A stretch of DNA of 64,000 nucleotides, taken from NCBI RefSeq assembly GCF_903994045.1, contig NZ_CAJEWD010000007.1, positions 1 through 64,000 of the forward strand, written 5' to 3'. The notes under the pieces were generated by a model. It worked only from the letters and a program-made list of their open reading frames with translations. It searched no databases and was not told where the DNA came from. This document shows, piece by piece, positions 8,234 to 17,647 of the stretch. Source of the stretch: Jeotgalicoccus meleagridis. Its GTDB lineage: Bacteria; Bacillota; Bacilli; Staphylococcales; Salinicoccaceae. Numbering within the stretch: position 1 is the stretch's first letter; every line of letters starts with the position of its first letter. The position numbers and the translations under genes are program-made.

Positions 8234-8698
8234 ATGACAAAAATATCGTATTATAAAGAATTTCCAGTCGGCTGGCTTGAAATACAAGCCAACGGCTCTG
8301 CCATTACAAATATCGATTACAGAGAAGAAGGTAAGAGCAATTCCGAAGAAAATGAAATAATTAAGCAGTGCATTGATGAGCTAGAAGAATACTTTCAGGG
8401 CAAGCGTCAAGTGTTTGATGTCCCAATAGACGTCAGAGAGCAAGGTACAGAATTTCAAAGAAAAGTTTGGCAAGAACTCACAAAAATTCCGTACGGTGAA
8501 ACGATTAGCTATAAAACCTTAGCAGGTAGAATATCAGGTAGTAATTATTCAAGAGCAGTGGCTAATGCGAACGGCAAAAACCCAATTTCTATTATTATTC
8601 CGTGTCATCGAGTCATTGCAAGTGATGGTGGACTCGGTGGCTATACAGGTGGATTAAATCGTAAAAAAGTATTACTGAATATTGAAGCATCTTGCTAA
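8234..8698 (+). CDS. ogt: Methylated-DNA--protein-cysteine methyltransferase
   Basis: A 154-residue suicide repair protein that removes alkyl groups from O6-alkylguanine. The active-site motif IIPCHRVI is present with the acceptor Cys at residue 124. The helix-turn-helix SYKTLA...SRAVANANGKNP that flips the base is intact. It starts 4 bases after the permease stop, so it may share that transcript. The -35 of the leuS leader promoter overlaps its last codons. Confidence 0.93.
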   Translation: MTKISYYKEFPVGWLEIQANGSAITNIDYREEGKSNSEENEIIKQCIDELEEYFQGKRQVFDVPIDVREQGTEFQRKVWQELTKIPYGETISYKTLAGRISGSNYSRAVANANGKNPISIIIPCHRVIASDGGLGGYTGGLNRKKVLLNIEASC

Positions 8699-8720
8699 TA
8701 TTCTGTTTTTCGACTATATT
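8692..8720 (+). promoter_or_regulatory. Predicted sigma-A promoter of the leuS leader
   Basis: TTGCTA (8692-8697), 17-base spacer, TATATT (8715-8720). It lies directly upstream of the T-box leader. Confidence 0.65.
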
Positions 8721-8725
8721 ATTAA

Positions 8726-8912
8726 TATTAGGAGTAGTAGCAAATATTTTTATCATAGAGAGCTGATGTGTGGTGGAAATCAGTTAAAATCATTTGTGAA
8801 CTTACCTGTCGAGAACTGAATATTTATAAGAGTTGCACATTTTTTGTGAATGCGGGTGGTACCGCGGTCTATATAGATCGTCCCATATCTTTTTTAGATA
8901 TGGGATTTTTTA
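8726..8912 (+). promoter_or_regulatory. T-box leader of leuS (leucine specifier CTT)
   Basis: The conserved T-box core GGGTGGTACCGCG lies at 8854-8866. A terminator stem TCCCATATCT/AGATATGGGA (8881-8890/8896-8905) is followed by a T-run. Upstream, GCTGATG and GGTGGAA mark the stem I distal loop, and GAACTTA places a CTT leucine codon (8801-8803) in the specifier position. Uncharged tRNA-Leu binding should favour the antiterminator and raise leuS expression. The specifier call agrees with the downstream gene. Confidence 0.93.
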
Positions 8913-8931
8913 AATCCAGGAGGAGAAAGAA

Positions 8932-11346
8932 ATGACTTTTAAGCATAGAGACATCGAAAAAAAATGGCAAGAGTTTTGGGAAACGAACAAAACATTTAAA
9001 ACAGAAGAAAAAGAAGGGAATAAGAAATTTTACGCCTTAGATATGTTCCCTTACCCATCAGGTGCAGGTTTACATGTTGGGCATCCTGAAGGGTATACAG
9101 CAACTGATATTGTTAGCCGTATGAAACGCATGCAAGGCTATGATGTATTACATCCAATGGGTTGGGATGCTTTTGGTTTACCTGCTGAACAGTATGCCAT
9201 TGATACTGGTAATGATATTCATGCCTTTAATGAAAAGAATATTGATAATTTCCGTCGTCAAATTAAAGCACTTGGATTTTCTTACGATTGGGACCGTGAA
9301 ATCAATACGACGGACCCAGACTATTATAAGTGGACACAATGGATTTTTATCCAACTATATAATAAAGGATTAGCTTATGTTGATGAAGTGCCAGTCAATT
9401 GGTGTGAAGCACTTGGAACAGTTTTAGCTAACGAAGAAGTCATCGATGGTAAGAGTGAAAGAGGCGGACATCCAGTTGTGAGAAAACCGATGAGACAGTG
9501 GGTACTCAGAATTACAGAATATGCTGACCGTCTACTAGAGGACTTAGATGATTTAGATTGGCCTGAGTCTCTAAAAGATATGCAACGTAACTGGATTGGT
9601 AAATCTGAAGGGGCAAATGTAACCTTTGAAATTGCGGATAGCGATTTATCTTTTGAAGCATTTACCACACGTCCAGACACTATTTATGGTGCAACTTATG
9701 CAGTACTGGCACCAGAAAATAAATTAGTGGATAAAATTACGACTGATGCACAACTTAAAGAAGTTAAAGACTATCAAGAACAAGCTCAACATAAATCAGA
9801 ACTTGAAAGAACTGAACTCACTAAAGAAAAATCTGGTGTCTTCACAGGTGCCTATGCAATAAATCCTTTGAGTGGTAATAAGTTACCAATTTGGATTTCA
9901 GACTATGTTATTGCATCGTATGGAACAGGTGCGATTATGGCAGTTCCTGCACATGATCAGCGTGACTATGAATTCGCTAAAAAGTTTGATTTAGAAATTA
10001 TTCCAGTCCTAGAAGGTGGCAATATTGAAACAGAAGCATTTACCGGTGAAGGTGTGCATATCAACTCAGGCCCACTGAATGGACTTAATTTAAAAGATGG
10101 TATTCAAAAAGCAATTGAATTGCTAGAAGAAAAAAATAGTGGTGAGGCTAAAATTACTTACCGTCTAAGAGACTGGTTATTTAGTCGTCAAAGATATTGG
10201 GGTGAGCCAATTCCAGTTATACATTGGGAAGACGGTACAATGACAACAGTACCTGAAGATGAGTTGCCTTTAGAATTACCAGTAATGACTCAAATTAAAC
10301 CATCTGGTACAGGTGAATCTCCACTTGCTAATAATACCGAATGGGTCAATGTAGTTAGAGAAGACGGTGTTAAAGGACGTCGTGAAACAAATACAATGCC
10401 GCAGTGGGCTGGCTCAAGCTGGTATTTCCTACGCTATATTGATCCGCATAATCAAGAGATGATTGCTGATCCAGAAAAACTTAAACACTGGTTACCTGTT
10501 GACCTTTATATCGGTGGTGCAGAACATGCAGTACTTCACCTTCTTTATGCGAGATTCTGGCATAAAGTACTTTACGATATCGGAGTCGTACCGACAAAAG
10601 AACCATTCCAAAAACTATACAACCAAGGAATGATACTCGGCGAAGGTAATGAGAAAATGAGTAAGTCTAAAGGTAACGTCGTTAACCCAGATGATATTGT
10701 TTACTCTCATGGCGCTGATACTTTAAGACTATATGAAATGTTTATGGGACCGCTAGACGCATCAATTGCTTGGAGTGAAAATGGCTTAGACGGGGCAAGA
10801 CGTTTCTTAGACCGCGCATGGCGTTTAATCATTAATGAAGAAGATGGTTCAATTTCAAGTAAAATTGTAGATAAAGAAACACCTGACTTAGATAAGGTAT
10901 ATCATGAAACTGTCAAAAAAGTGACTCATGATTTTGAATCCCTATTATTCAATACAGGTATCTCTCAGTTGATGGTCTTTGTTAATGAAGCATATAAACA
11001 AGAAGAAGTAAGCAAGTTTTATATTGAAGGCTTTGTTAAATTACTTTCACCAGTCGCACCACACCTTGCAGAAGAATTATGGCAAAGACTTGGTAATGAA
11101 GAAACAATTGCTTATACAGCATGGCCTGAATTTGATGACTCTAAACTAGTCGAAGATGAAGTTGAAATCGTTGTTCAGGTAAATGGAAAAGTGAAAACGA
11201 AGCTTAAAATTGCTAAAGATCTAGATAAAGACAGCATTGAAAAAGAAGCTTTAAATAATTCAACAATACAAGGACAAATCGAAGGGAAGACGGTTAGAAA
11301 AGTAATCGTTGTACCTGGTAAACTTGTTAATATTGTTGCTAACTAA
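8932..11346 (+). CDS. leuS: Leucyl-tRNA synthetase
   Basis: A full-length 804-residue class Ia synthetase. The HIGH-type motif is HVGH at residues 48-51 in [15 protein letters not shown] and the second signature is KMSKS at residues 575-579. The editing (CP1) domain contains TTRPDTIYG and a conserved HDQRD. It charges tRNA-Leu with leucine and edits mischarged products. AGGAGG precedes the ATG. Regulation is by the T-box leader directly upstream. Confidence 0.98.
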   Translation: MTFKHRDIEKKWQEFWETNKTFKTEEKEGNKKFYALDMFPYPSGAGLHVGHPEGYTATDIVSRMKRMQGYDVLHPMGWDAFGLPAEQYAIDTGNDIHAFNEKNIDNFRRQIKALGFSYDWDREINTTDPDYYKWTQWIFIQLYNKGLAYVDEVPVNWCEALGTVLANEEVIDGKSERGGHPVVRKPMRQWVLRITEYADRLLEDLDDLDWPESLKDMQRNWIGKSEGANVTFEIADSDLSFEAFTTRPDTIYGATYAVLAPENKLVDKITTDAQLKEVKDYQEQAQHKSELERTELTKEKSGVFTGAYAINPLSGNKLPIWISDYVIASYGTGAIMAVPAHDQRDYEFAKKFDLEIIPVLEGGNIETEAFTGEGVHINSGPLNGLNLKDGIQKAIELLEEKNSGEAKITYRLRDWLFSRQRYWGEPIPVIHWEDGTMTTVPEDELPLELPVMTQIKPSGTGESPLANNTEWVNVVREDGVKGRRETNTMPQWAGSSWYFLRYIDPHNQEMIADPEKLKHWLPVDLYIGGAEHAVLHLLYARFWHKVLYDIGVVPTKEPFQKLYNQGMILGEGNEKMSKSKGNVVNPDDIVYSHGADTLRLYEMFMGPLDASIAWSENGLDGARRFLDRAWRLIINEEDGSISSKIVDKETPDLDKVYHETVKKVTHDFESLLFNTGISQLMVFVNEAYKQEEVSKFYIEGFVKLLSPVAPHLAEELWQRLGNEETIAYTAWPEFDDSKLVEDEVEIVVQVNGKVKTKLKIAKDLDKDSIEKEALNNSTIQGQIEGKTVRKVIVVPGKLVNIVAN

Positions 11347-11389
11347 AAGTATTAGGGATAATAATAAGTCTAGTCAAATCAACAAAAAT

Positions 11390-11430
11390 ACGACTTAGGA
11401 ATCTTAAAATTAAAGATTCCTAAGTCGTTT
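11390..11430. terminator. Bidirectional terminator between leuS and the FAD oxidoreductase
   Basis: A 16-bp perfect stem (11390-11405 with 11413-11428) with a 7-base loop, followed by T on one strand and preceded by A on the other. It serves convergent genes. Confidence 0.85.
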
Positions 11431-12683
11431 TATTTATGTGAAGCGTGAAACCCTGCAGTATAGCCTGTCACCAAGGCACTGGTAATATTGTAGCCCCCGG
11501 TGTAACCGTGAATATCTAATACTTCACCAGCAAAGTGCAAGCCATCTATGATTTTACTCGACATAGTGGAGGGATGAATCTCTTTGAGATTAACGCCGCC
11601 TCCGGTGACGAAGGCTTTCTCTATAGACTGGGTACCATTGACAGTGAAAGTAAAGCGTTTAAAGAAATTGATTATTTTATCTTTGTCAGCATTAAGAATG
11701 TGATGTCCGCTTGTGGAGCCATCGATATTTAAATATTCAAGCATGAAGACAATCAGACGTTCTTGTTGAATTTGCTTTAAAATATTTTTAAGACTTTTAT
11801 CTATATTTTCCTTTATTAAAGCATTGATTTTCTCTTGAAATTTACCATAAGGAATATCTGGATAAAAATCTAATTGCATTTTTATATCCTGACGCTTTTG
11901 GGCTTGTTGTTCTTTATAAACAAACTGACTGCAGCGGAGGGCAGCTGGACCTGATACACCGAAATGAGTGAAAATCATATCCATCTGATGTGTTACCCGA
12001 GCTTTACCATTTTTCTTCAAGACGGATAAGGCGACATCGTCTAAAGAGATACCTTTTAATTTTTCTTCTTTAAAGAATGCTTCAGATGAGGTAATTGGGA
12101 CTTCTGTAGGGAATAGTTCAGTAACTGTATGTCCGAGCATCTTAGCAAATTTATGACCGTCTCCAGTTGATCCTGTTTGAGGAACGCTTTTGCCACCTGT
12201 GGTCACAATGACATTATTTGCTTTAAAAGTTTGACCATCACTACATTTTACTCCTTTTATTTTACTATCTTCAGACAGTATGGCAGCAACTTCAGTTGAG
12301 AAAAGGATTTCCACTTTATTTTCTTCGAGCTTATTTAAAAAAACATTGAGCACATCTCGGGCTTTGTTGGACACGGGGAACATTCGTCCATGATCTTCTT
12401 CTTTTAACTTCACACCATTAGATTCAACAAATTTTATGATGGATTCATTATCGAAAACTGAAAAAGGACCATATAAAAACTTACCGTTTCCAGGAATATG
12501 TTTAATAATTTCTTCGTAAGGGAGTCGGTTGGTCACATTACAACGACCACCACCGGATATGAGTAATTTCTTACCTAGCTTTTTATTTTTTTCAATCAAC
12601 AACACTTTATTGTCATTTAAACTAGCGGCATAAGCAGCCATAATTCCACTTACACCGCCACCTATTACTATCGTATCGTACAT
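11430..12683 (-). CDS. NAD(P)/FAD-dependent oxidoreductase, YtfP/HI0933 family
   Basis: A 417-residue flavoprotein. The N-terminal dinucleotide-binding loop is GGGVSGIMAAYAA, followed by KKLLISGGGRCN, the hallmark of the HI0933/BaiN-like family. The C-terminal FAD contact is FAGEVLDIHGYTGGYN. Its physiological substrate is not established. It is convergent with leuS and divergent from murJ, an arrangement also found in staphylococci. The ATG at 12683 is preceded by AAAGGAGAAAG. Confidence 0.9.
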   Translation of the reverse strand: MYDTIVIGGGVSGIMAAYAASLNDNKVLLIEKNKKLGKKLLISGGGRCNVTNRLPYEEIIKHIPGNGKFLYGPFSVFDNESIIKFVESNGVKLKEEDHGRMFPVSNKARDVLNVFLNKLEENKVEILFSTEVAAILSEDSKIKGVKCSDGQTFKANNVIVTTGGKSVPQTGSTGDGHKFAKMLGHTVTELFPTEVPITSSEAFFKEEKLKGISLDDVALSVLKKNGKARVTHQMDMIFTHFGVSGPAALRCSQFVYKEQQAQKRQDIKMQLDFYPDIPYGKFQEKINALIKENIDKSLKNILKQIQQERLIVFMLEYLNIDGSTSGHHILNADKDKIINFFKRFTFTVNGTQSIEKAFVTGGGVNLKEIHPSTMSSKIIDGLHFAGEVLDIHGYTGGYNITSALVTGYTAGFHASHK

Positions 12684-12765
12684 ATACTTTCTCCTTTTAG
12701 TTTTAAAGTCTCTGTTTATCCATTATAATAATTTGTATGTTTATTATAGATAAGAGGGTTAATTT

Positions 12766-14400
12766 ATGTCGGATCAGAAAAAATTGTTTCGCGGCACATT
12801 TTTATTAACGGCCGCAACATTCACTACACAGTTATTAGGAATGCTTTATCTCATTCCATTTTACAGCATAATGGGCGGAGAAGAAAATCTAGCTCTCTAC
12901 GGATATGCTTATACACCGTACACTATTATGTTGTCCATTGCAGCTGCAGGTGTACCAGGTGCGGTATCAAAGTTTGTGGCTAAGTACAATGCACTTGGTG
13001 CTTACGAGACAAGTCGTAAGCTCTATAAATCCAGTTTAATCGTGATGATGGTTACTGGTATTCTTGCCTTCTTGGCACTTTTCTTTTTAGCGCCTTATAT
13101 AGCAGAAGCACAAAGTGCTGCTGGAGGTAGTGGAGATCATCGCTGGTCGAGTGATGATATCGCAAGTGTTATTAGAGTTGTAAGTTTTGCAGTCATTGTC
13201 GTACCATTTATGGCGACTTGGAGAGGGATATTCCAAGGGCATGAATCGTTTGGACCGACGAGTGCGTCTTCTGTCGTTGAACAGATTTTACGTATTGTTG
13301 TCTTACTATCTGGAGCTTACATTGTCATCAATGTTATGGGTGGTTCAATTAAAACTGCTAACCAAATTGCAGTATTCGCTGCTTTTATTGGTGCAATCGG
13401 TGCAACGATTACCTTAGCTATCTTCTGGAAAAAAAGAAGACCAATGATGCAAGAGCAAACTGCTACAGATAAGTCAGGTATATCTTTAAGTTATGTTGAT
13501 ATGTACAAGGAGATCATTCGTTACGGGCTACCGTTTATTATTGTCAGTGTCAGTATTCCAGTCCTATTATTTATAGACCAAATGACACATAATAATGCTC
13601 TGTCTCTAGCAGGTGTACCAGGATCACTTCAGGATTCTTGGTTCGGGATGTTAAACTTAACTACCCATAAACTGGTGATGATCCCAACAGCATTTGCATC
13701 AGCTTTTGCCATCACGATCCTGCCATTTATAACGAAAAACTATCAGCAAAAATTATTTGATAATGTTCACGAGCAAGTAAAATCAATGATACTGATGCTC
13801 TTGTTCTTCGTTGTACCTGCAGGTTTAGGAATGATGATTTTAGCAGCACCAATCTACACAGCATTTTATAGCTTCAATGAGATTGGGATTATGATTCTAA
13901 CAATTTATGCGCCAGTCAGTATTGTCATATCTTTATTCTCTGTAACGTGTTCCATCGTGCAAGGTATCGATAAACAGCATCTAACATTTTATGTGGTCAT
14001 TACTATGTTAATCGTTAAAGCAGCCATTAATATACCATTAATCATGCAGTTCTATACTGTCGGTGCAGTCTTAGGAACAGCGATTGCACTTGGAGTTGGC
14101 GTGATTATGAATTTAATTATCATTAAAAAATACGGCAAAATTCGCTTTTCAGCCTTTGTCGCTCCAATCTTTAAAATTATTGTTTTATCGTTTGCCATGT
14201 TACTTGCAGTAGAGATTGTATACTACTTCATGATAACTAGAATAGATGAATTCACATCATTTAATTCAATCATCACACTGCTTATCACAGTTCCAGTTGG
14301 TGTTTTAGTGTATCTCTTTAACGCCTTTAAAACTGGTCTAGCAGATGAAGTACTTGGGGAACGTGCAGCTAAAATAAGAGCTAAGTTGAGGTTTTTATAA
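12766..14400 (+). CDS. murJ: Lipid II flippase MurJ (YtgP type)
   Basis: A 544-residue polytopic protein of the MOP superfamily with about 14 transmembrane helices. Sequence and gene position match Bacillus YtgP and the essential staphylococcal MurJ. It flips lipid II to the outer membrane face for peptidoglycan synthesis. The conserved N-terminal FRGTFLLTAATFTTQLLG helix and the amphipathic region TTHKLVMIPTAFA are typical. Its last base overlaps the rsuA start (TAATG), giving tight coupling. Confidence 0.93.
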   Translation: MSDQKKLFRGTFLLTAATFTTQLLGMLYLIPFYSIMGGEENLALYGYAYTPYTIMLSIAAAGVPGAVSKFVAKYNALGAYETSRKLYKSSLIVMMVTGILAFLALFFLAPYIAEAQSAAGGSGDHRWSSDDIASVIRVVSFAVIVVPFMATWRGIFQGHESFGPTSASSVVEQILRIVVLLSGAYIVINVMGGSIKTANQIAVFAAFIGAIGATITLAIFWKKRRPMMQEQTATDKSGISLSYVDMYKEIIRYGLPFIIVSVSIPVLLFIDQMTHNNALSLAGVPGSLQDSWFGMLNLTTHKLVMIPTAFASAFAITILPFITKNYQQKLFDNVHEQVKSMILMLLFFVVPAGLGMMILAAPIYTAFYSFNEIGIMILTIYAPVSIVISLFSVTCSIVQGIDKQHLTFYVVITMLIVKAAINIPLIMQFYTVGAVLGTAIALGVGVIMNLIIIKKYGKIRFSAFVAPIFKIIVLSFAMLLAVEIVYYFMITRIDEFTSFNSIITLLITVPVGVLVYLFNAFKTGLADEVLGERAAKIRAKLRFL

Positions 14401-15089
14401 TGCGGTTAGATAAATACCTATCGAACGCTAAAATAGGTAGTCGTAAAGAAGTTGGAAAATGGATCAGGAAAGGTTTAGTGACAGTCAATGGTGGAGTAGA
14501 AAAAAATCCAAAAACGGATGTCAGTTACCATGATGAAATCTACTTTAAAGATGACTTGGTTAAGCTTGAGGAGTTTATCTATATCATGATGAATAAGCCA
14601 AAAGGTGTCATATCATCTACAGAAGATGGGCCGAGTCAGACTGTGATAGATTTGATTGATCATCCACAAAAAGATGAGCTGTTCCCAGTTGGCAGATTAG
14701 ATAAGGATACGACTGGTTTGATGTTTATTACTAATGATGGAAAGCTTGCTCATAGGATTTTGTCACCCAAAAATGAACATTTTAAAACTTATCATGTCAC
14801 GCTAAGAGACCAAGTCTCATTAAGTGACATTAAAAGATTAGAAGAAGGTATCGAACTCTCTGATTTTACAACAAAACGAGCAGTGGCAGAGAAAGTTAAT
14901 GATCATGTAGTCCTTCTCTCAATCAGTGAAGGTAAATTTCATCAAGTAAAAAGAATGTTTGGCGCTCTAGATAATGAAGTGATTGAATTAAAGAGGATAA
15001 GCATGAGTAGTCTAGAACTTGATGAGAGCTTGTCACTAGGTGAATATCGTTTCTTAACTGAAGAAGAAATGAAAAATTTAAGTAATTAG
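14400..15089 (+). CDS. rsuA: 16S rRNA pseudouridine synthase, RsuA family
   Basis: A 229-residue protein. The N-terminal S4 RNA-binding domain starts MRLDKYLSNAKIGSRKEVGKWIRKG. The catalytic motif GRLDKDTTGLM carries the nucleophilic Asp. Length and motifs match RsuA/YtzG, which makes pseudouridine in the small-subunit rRNA. The start codon shares a base with the murJ stop. The exact target position is inferred from the family. Confidence 0.9.
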   Translation: MRLDKYLSNAKIGSRKEVGKWIRKGLVTVNGGVEKNPKTDVSYHDEIYFKDDLVKLEEFIYIMMNKPKGVISSTEDGPSQTVIDLIDHPQKDELFPVGRLDKDTTGLMFITNDGKLAHRILSPKNEHFKTYHVTLRDQVSLSDIKRLEEGIELSDFTTKRAVAEKVNDHVVLLSISEGKFHQVKRMFGALDNEVIELKRISMSSLELDESLSLGEYRFLTEEEMKNLSN

Positions 15090-15164
15090 GTTTAGTATGA
15101 ACTGTGTCGGGTATATTTTATATTAAGCGTTAATAATAACAATAACTAATATGAGGTGTATCAG

Positions 15165-15848
15165 ATGGGTAGATTATTTAATTTTGTATTTAAAGTCGGT
15201 GCAGTACTTGGTATTGCATATGCAGCTAAAAAATTAGCTGATAATAAAGATGTTGTGAAAGCTGAATATGATAAGGCGAAAGAAGATCCTAAAGCTTATG
15301 CACAAAACGTACAAGAAAAAGCTGTAGCTAAAGCACAAGATGTGCAAGACAAAGCTAAAGTAGAGTACAACAAAGCAAAAGAGGATCCTAAAGCATACGC
15401 ACAAAATGTTCAGGAAAAAGCATCTAATAAAGCTCAAGAAGTACAGACAAAAGCAAATGAAAAAGTAGATGAAGCAAAAGTTGCTGCAAAAGATGTACAA
15501 AACAAGGCTAAAGAAGAATATTCTAAAGCCAAAGAAGATCCTGAAGCTTATAAGGAAAACTTAAAAGCTAAAGGTAAAGAAAAAGCTGAAGAAGTAAAAA
15601 AAGAAGCTAAAGAAGTAAAAAAAGACGTTGAGGCTAAAACACAAGACGAAGTTGATGCAAAACCGGATAAGGAAACACCTGATAATCTAGCTGAAAGAGA
15701 AGCAACACTTGCAGATGAGGGTGGTTTGACTGAAGACGAAATACAAAACTTCGAAAAAGAGCACAACGTAGATGTTACTAATGACGAGGGCGATTTAAAC
15801 GAAAATCATAATGTCCACGTTGTTACTGACAAAAAGAAAAATAAATAA
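15165..15848 (+). CDS. LEA-like Lys/Ala/Glu-rich repeat protein
   Basis: A 227-residue protein of very biased composition. Residues about 7-21 form a hydrophobic segment (FVFKVGAVLGIAYAA), followed by amphipathic helix repeats. The motif KAKEDPxAY recurs at residues about 37, 70 and 121. Repeats of this kind resemble group 3 late-embryogenesis-abundant proteins and YtxH-like proteins, often linked to desiccation or osmotic stress. The C-terminal 60 residues are acidic and unique. The ATG at 15165 was chosen because AGGTG lies 6 bases before it. It stands alone with its own terminator. The function is unproven. Confidence 0.7.
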   Translation: MGRLFNFVFKVGAVLGIAYAAKKLADNKDVVKAEYDKAKEDPKAYAQNVQEKAVAKAQDVQDKAKVEYNKAKEDPKAYAQNVQEKASNKAQEVQTKANEKVDEAKVAAKDVQNKAKEEYSKAKEDPEAYKENLKAKGKEKAEEVKKEAKEVKKDVEAKTQDEVDAKPDKETPDNLAEREATLADEGGLTEDEIQNFEKEHNVDVTNDEGDLNENHNVHVVTDKKKNK

Positions 15849-15861
15849 TCTCTTTTATTTT

Positions 15862-15891
15862 AACTGGAATCATTGATTCCAGTTTTTTTAT
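15862..15891 (+). terminator. Terminator after the LEA-like gene
   Basis: Stem AACTGGAATC/GATTCCAGTT (15862-15871/15875-15884), then a run of seven T. Confidence 0.9.
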
Positions 15892-15941
15892 TTGTGAGTA
15901 TAGTTATATAATAAAGTAAAAGTAGAATTGGAGTGGACGAC

Positions 15942-17348
15942 ATGGATGCTAAATTATTGGTAGAAAAATATAAGGACCAAATGATAGAGGACTTAATCGG
16001 TCTCTTAAAAATCAATAGTGTCAAAGGCGAAAGTACAAATGAAGCACCTTTAGGTCAAGGACCAAAGGAAGCTTTAAATTATATGCTAGAACTAGGTCAA
16101 AAAGAAAATTTAACGACAAAAAATATTGAAAATCTTGCCGGTCATATTGAATTTGGTCAAGGAGATAAAATATTCGGGATTTTAGGACACGTCGATGTCG
16201 TTCCAGCTGGAAATGGTTGGACAAGTGATCCTTTTGAACCTATTATTAAGAACGGAAATATTTATGCTAGGGGCGTTCAAGATGATAAAGGCCCAACAAT
16301 AGCTGCCTTTTATGCTTTAAAAATTTTAGAAAATGAAGGCTATCACTTTAATCAGAGAGTGCGTTTGATCATCGGTACTGATGAGGAATCAGATTGGACT
16401 TGTACTAAAGCATATTTTGAATCTGAAGAAATGCCGCATGCAGGTTTTTCACCTGATGCTGAGTTTCCTGTTATCCACGGTGAAAAAGGGATGACAACTT
16501 TTAATCTTGTACAAACAAAAATTGATAATGAGTTTATCGATGGAGATATTCAACTTAAAGCTTTCGTTTCTGGTGAACGCTATAATATGGTTCCTGATAC
16601 AGCCGAAGCCAAGTTAAATGTCTTAACAAACATGAGTGCTGTCATTCAAAGTTTCGAAGGCTTTATTAGAAAAACTGGACATAAAGGGTCTTATGAGATC
16701 GATCGTGGCTTTTTAAACTTGCAGCTAAATGGTCAAAGTGCACATGGTTCAACACCAGAAGAAGGTGTGAATGCAGGTTTAGAATTACTGAAGTTTTTAA
16801 CTCTGTTAGAACTTGATCCAAGCGGGCGGAAATTTGTAAACTTTGCAGCGGATTATATCATTGATAACTTTAAAGGTGAGCAGTTTAAAATGAATTACGC
16901 TCATGAAGAAATGGGGGAAGTGAGCGTTAATACAGGTATCATCAATTACACTGAAGTCGACGGTGGAGAATTCGGAGTCAACTTACGTTATCCAATCGGC
17001 TTTGATTTTGACAGTGGGATTGAACAATATAAAGAAGCAATCCAGGATGAAGGTTTTACAGTCGAAGATGTAACAAATCAAGACGCTCACTACGTTGATA
17101 AAAATGATCCACTAGTTCAAACACTACTTGAAAGTTATAGAAGTCATGTTGATGATGAAAGAGAAGCCTTTACTATTGGTGGCGGGACTTATGCTAGAAC
17201 TCTTGAAAGAGGCGTCGCTTTTGGCGCAATGTTTAAAGATACGGAAGATTCTATGCATCAAAAAGACGAACATATGGCAATAGATGAATTACTTTTAGCA
17301 ACAACAATTTATTTAGAAGCACTTTATCGATTAACAGTTAATGAATAG
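15942..17348 (+). CDS. pepV: Dipeptidase PepV (M20 family)
   Basis: A 468-residue zinc peptidase that hydrolyses dipeptides in the cytoplasm. Metal-binding motifs are GHVDVVPAG, ARGVQDDKGP, GTDEESDW and the late EDSMHQKDEH. The ATG at 15942 is preferred over GTG at 15933 because GGAG lies 8 bases before it. In Staphylococcus pepV is usually followed by dat (D-alanine aminotransferase); here the next 300 bases hold no gene but a possible RNA. Confidence 0.93.
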   Translation: MDAKLLVEKYKDQMIEDLIGLLKINSVKGESTNEAPLGQGPKEALNYMLELGQKENLTTKNIENLAGHIEFGQGDKIFGILGHVDVVPAGNGWTSDPFEPIIKNGNIYARGVQDDKGPTIAAFYALKILENEGYHFNQRVRLIIGTDEESDWTCTKAYFESEEMPHAGFSPDAEFPVIHGEKGMTTFNLVQTKIDNEFIDGDIQLKAFVSGERYNMVPDTAEAKLNVLTNMSAVIQSFEGFIRKTGHKGSYEIDRGFLNLQLNGQSAHGSTPEEGVNAGLELLKFLTLLELDPSGRKFVNFAADYIIDNFKGEQFKMNYAHEEMGEVSVNTGIINYTEVDGGEFGVNLRYPIGFDFDSGIEQYKEAIQDEGFTVEDVTNQDAHYVDKNDPLVQTLLESYRSHVDDEREAFTIGGGTYARTLERGVAFGAMFKDTEDSMHQKDEHMAIDELLLATTIYLEALYRLTVNE

Positions 17349-17359
17349 ACTTTTTCCTA

Positions 17360-17388
17360 TTCCCAGAAAGGTTAAAAACTGTTATACT
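17360..17388 (+). promoter_or_regulatory. Predicted extended -10 promoter upstream of ytmP
   Basis: TTCCCA (17360-17365), 17-base spacer, TATACT (17383-17388) preceded by TG at 17380-17381, an extended -10. It would start a transcript near 17395. Confidence 0.6.
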
Positions 17389-17394
17389 ATTCTT

Positions 17395-17622
17395 TCGAAT
17401 GAATCCGTATATTTAACATGTTCTAGTTAAGTTAACTTTAAACAACATCTATTTTTTTATTAATTATAAATATAGAGTTGAATCACAGTAATTCAAGGCT
17501 AACATTTAGTTGTCAAAAGTATTCATGCTTTTGGTGCTTGAATTATATGTGTAAACCATATAAAATTTTAATCACGAATTAAATTTGCGCTATTCAACTT
17601 TTTGCTAGCGCAAATTTTTATT
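17395..17622 (+). ncRNA. Candidate structured RNA or terminated leader before ytmP
   Basis: This gene-free stretch has no convincing open frame but has layered pairing. TAATTCAAG (17489-17497) pairs with CTTGAATTA (17537-17545), enclosing CAAAAG/CTTTTG (17514-17519/17528-17533). A third helix is TATATG/CATATA (17544-17549/17557-17562). The 3' end is an 11-bp stem (17581-17591 with 17607-17617) followed by T-rich sequence. With the promoter at 17360-17388 this defines a transcript of about 225 bases. It could be a trans-acting small RNA or an attenuating leader of ytmP. I do not recognise the family. Confidence 0.5.
17607..17622 (+). terminator. Terminator 3' arm of the pre-ytmP RNA
   Basis: The 3' arm of a perfect 11-bp stem (5' arm 17581-17591, 15-base loop), then TTTATTT. 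It lies 15 bases before the ytmP ribosome site. Confidence 0.65.
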
Positions 17623-17647
17623 TGAACGAGGAAACGAGGTGTGAGAA

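Noticed and set aside
15234-15500. Minus-strand open frame rich in Phe/Cys/Ser opposite the LEA-like gene
   Set aside because: It is an artefact of the Lys/Glu/Ala-rich sense strand and has no ribosome site.
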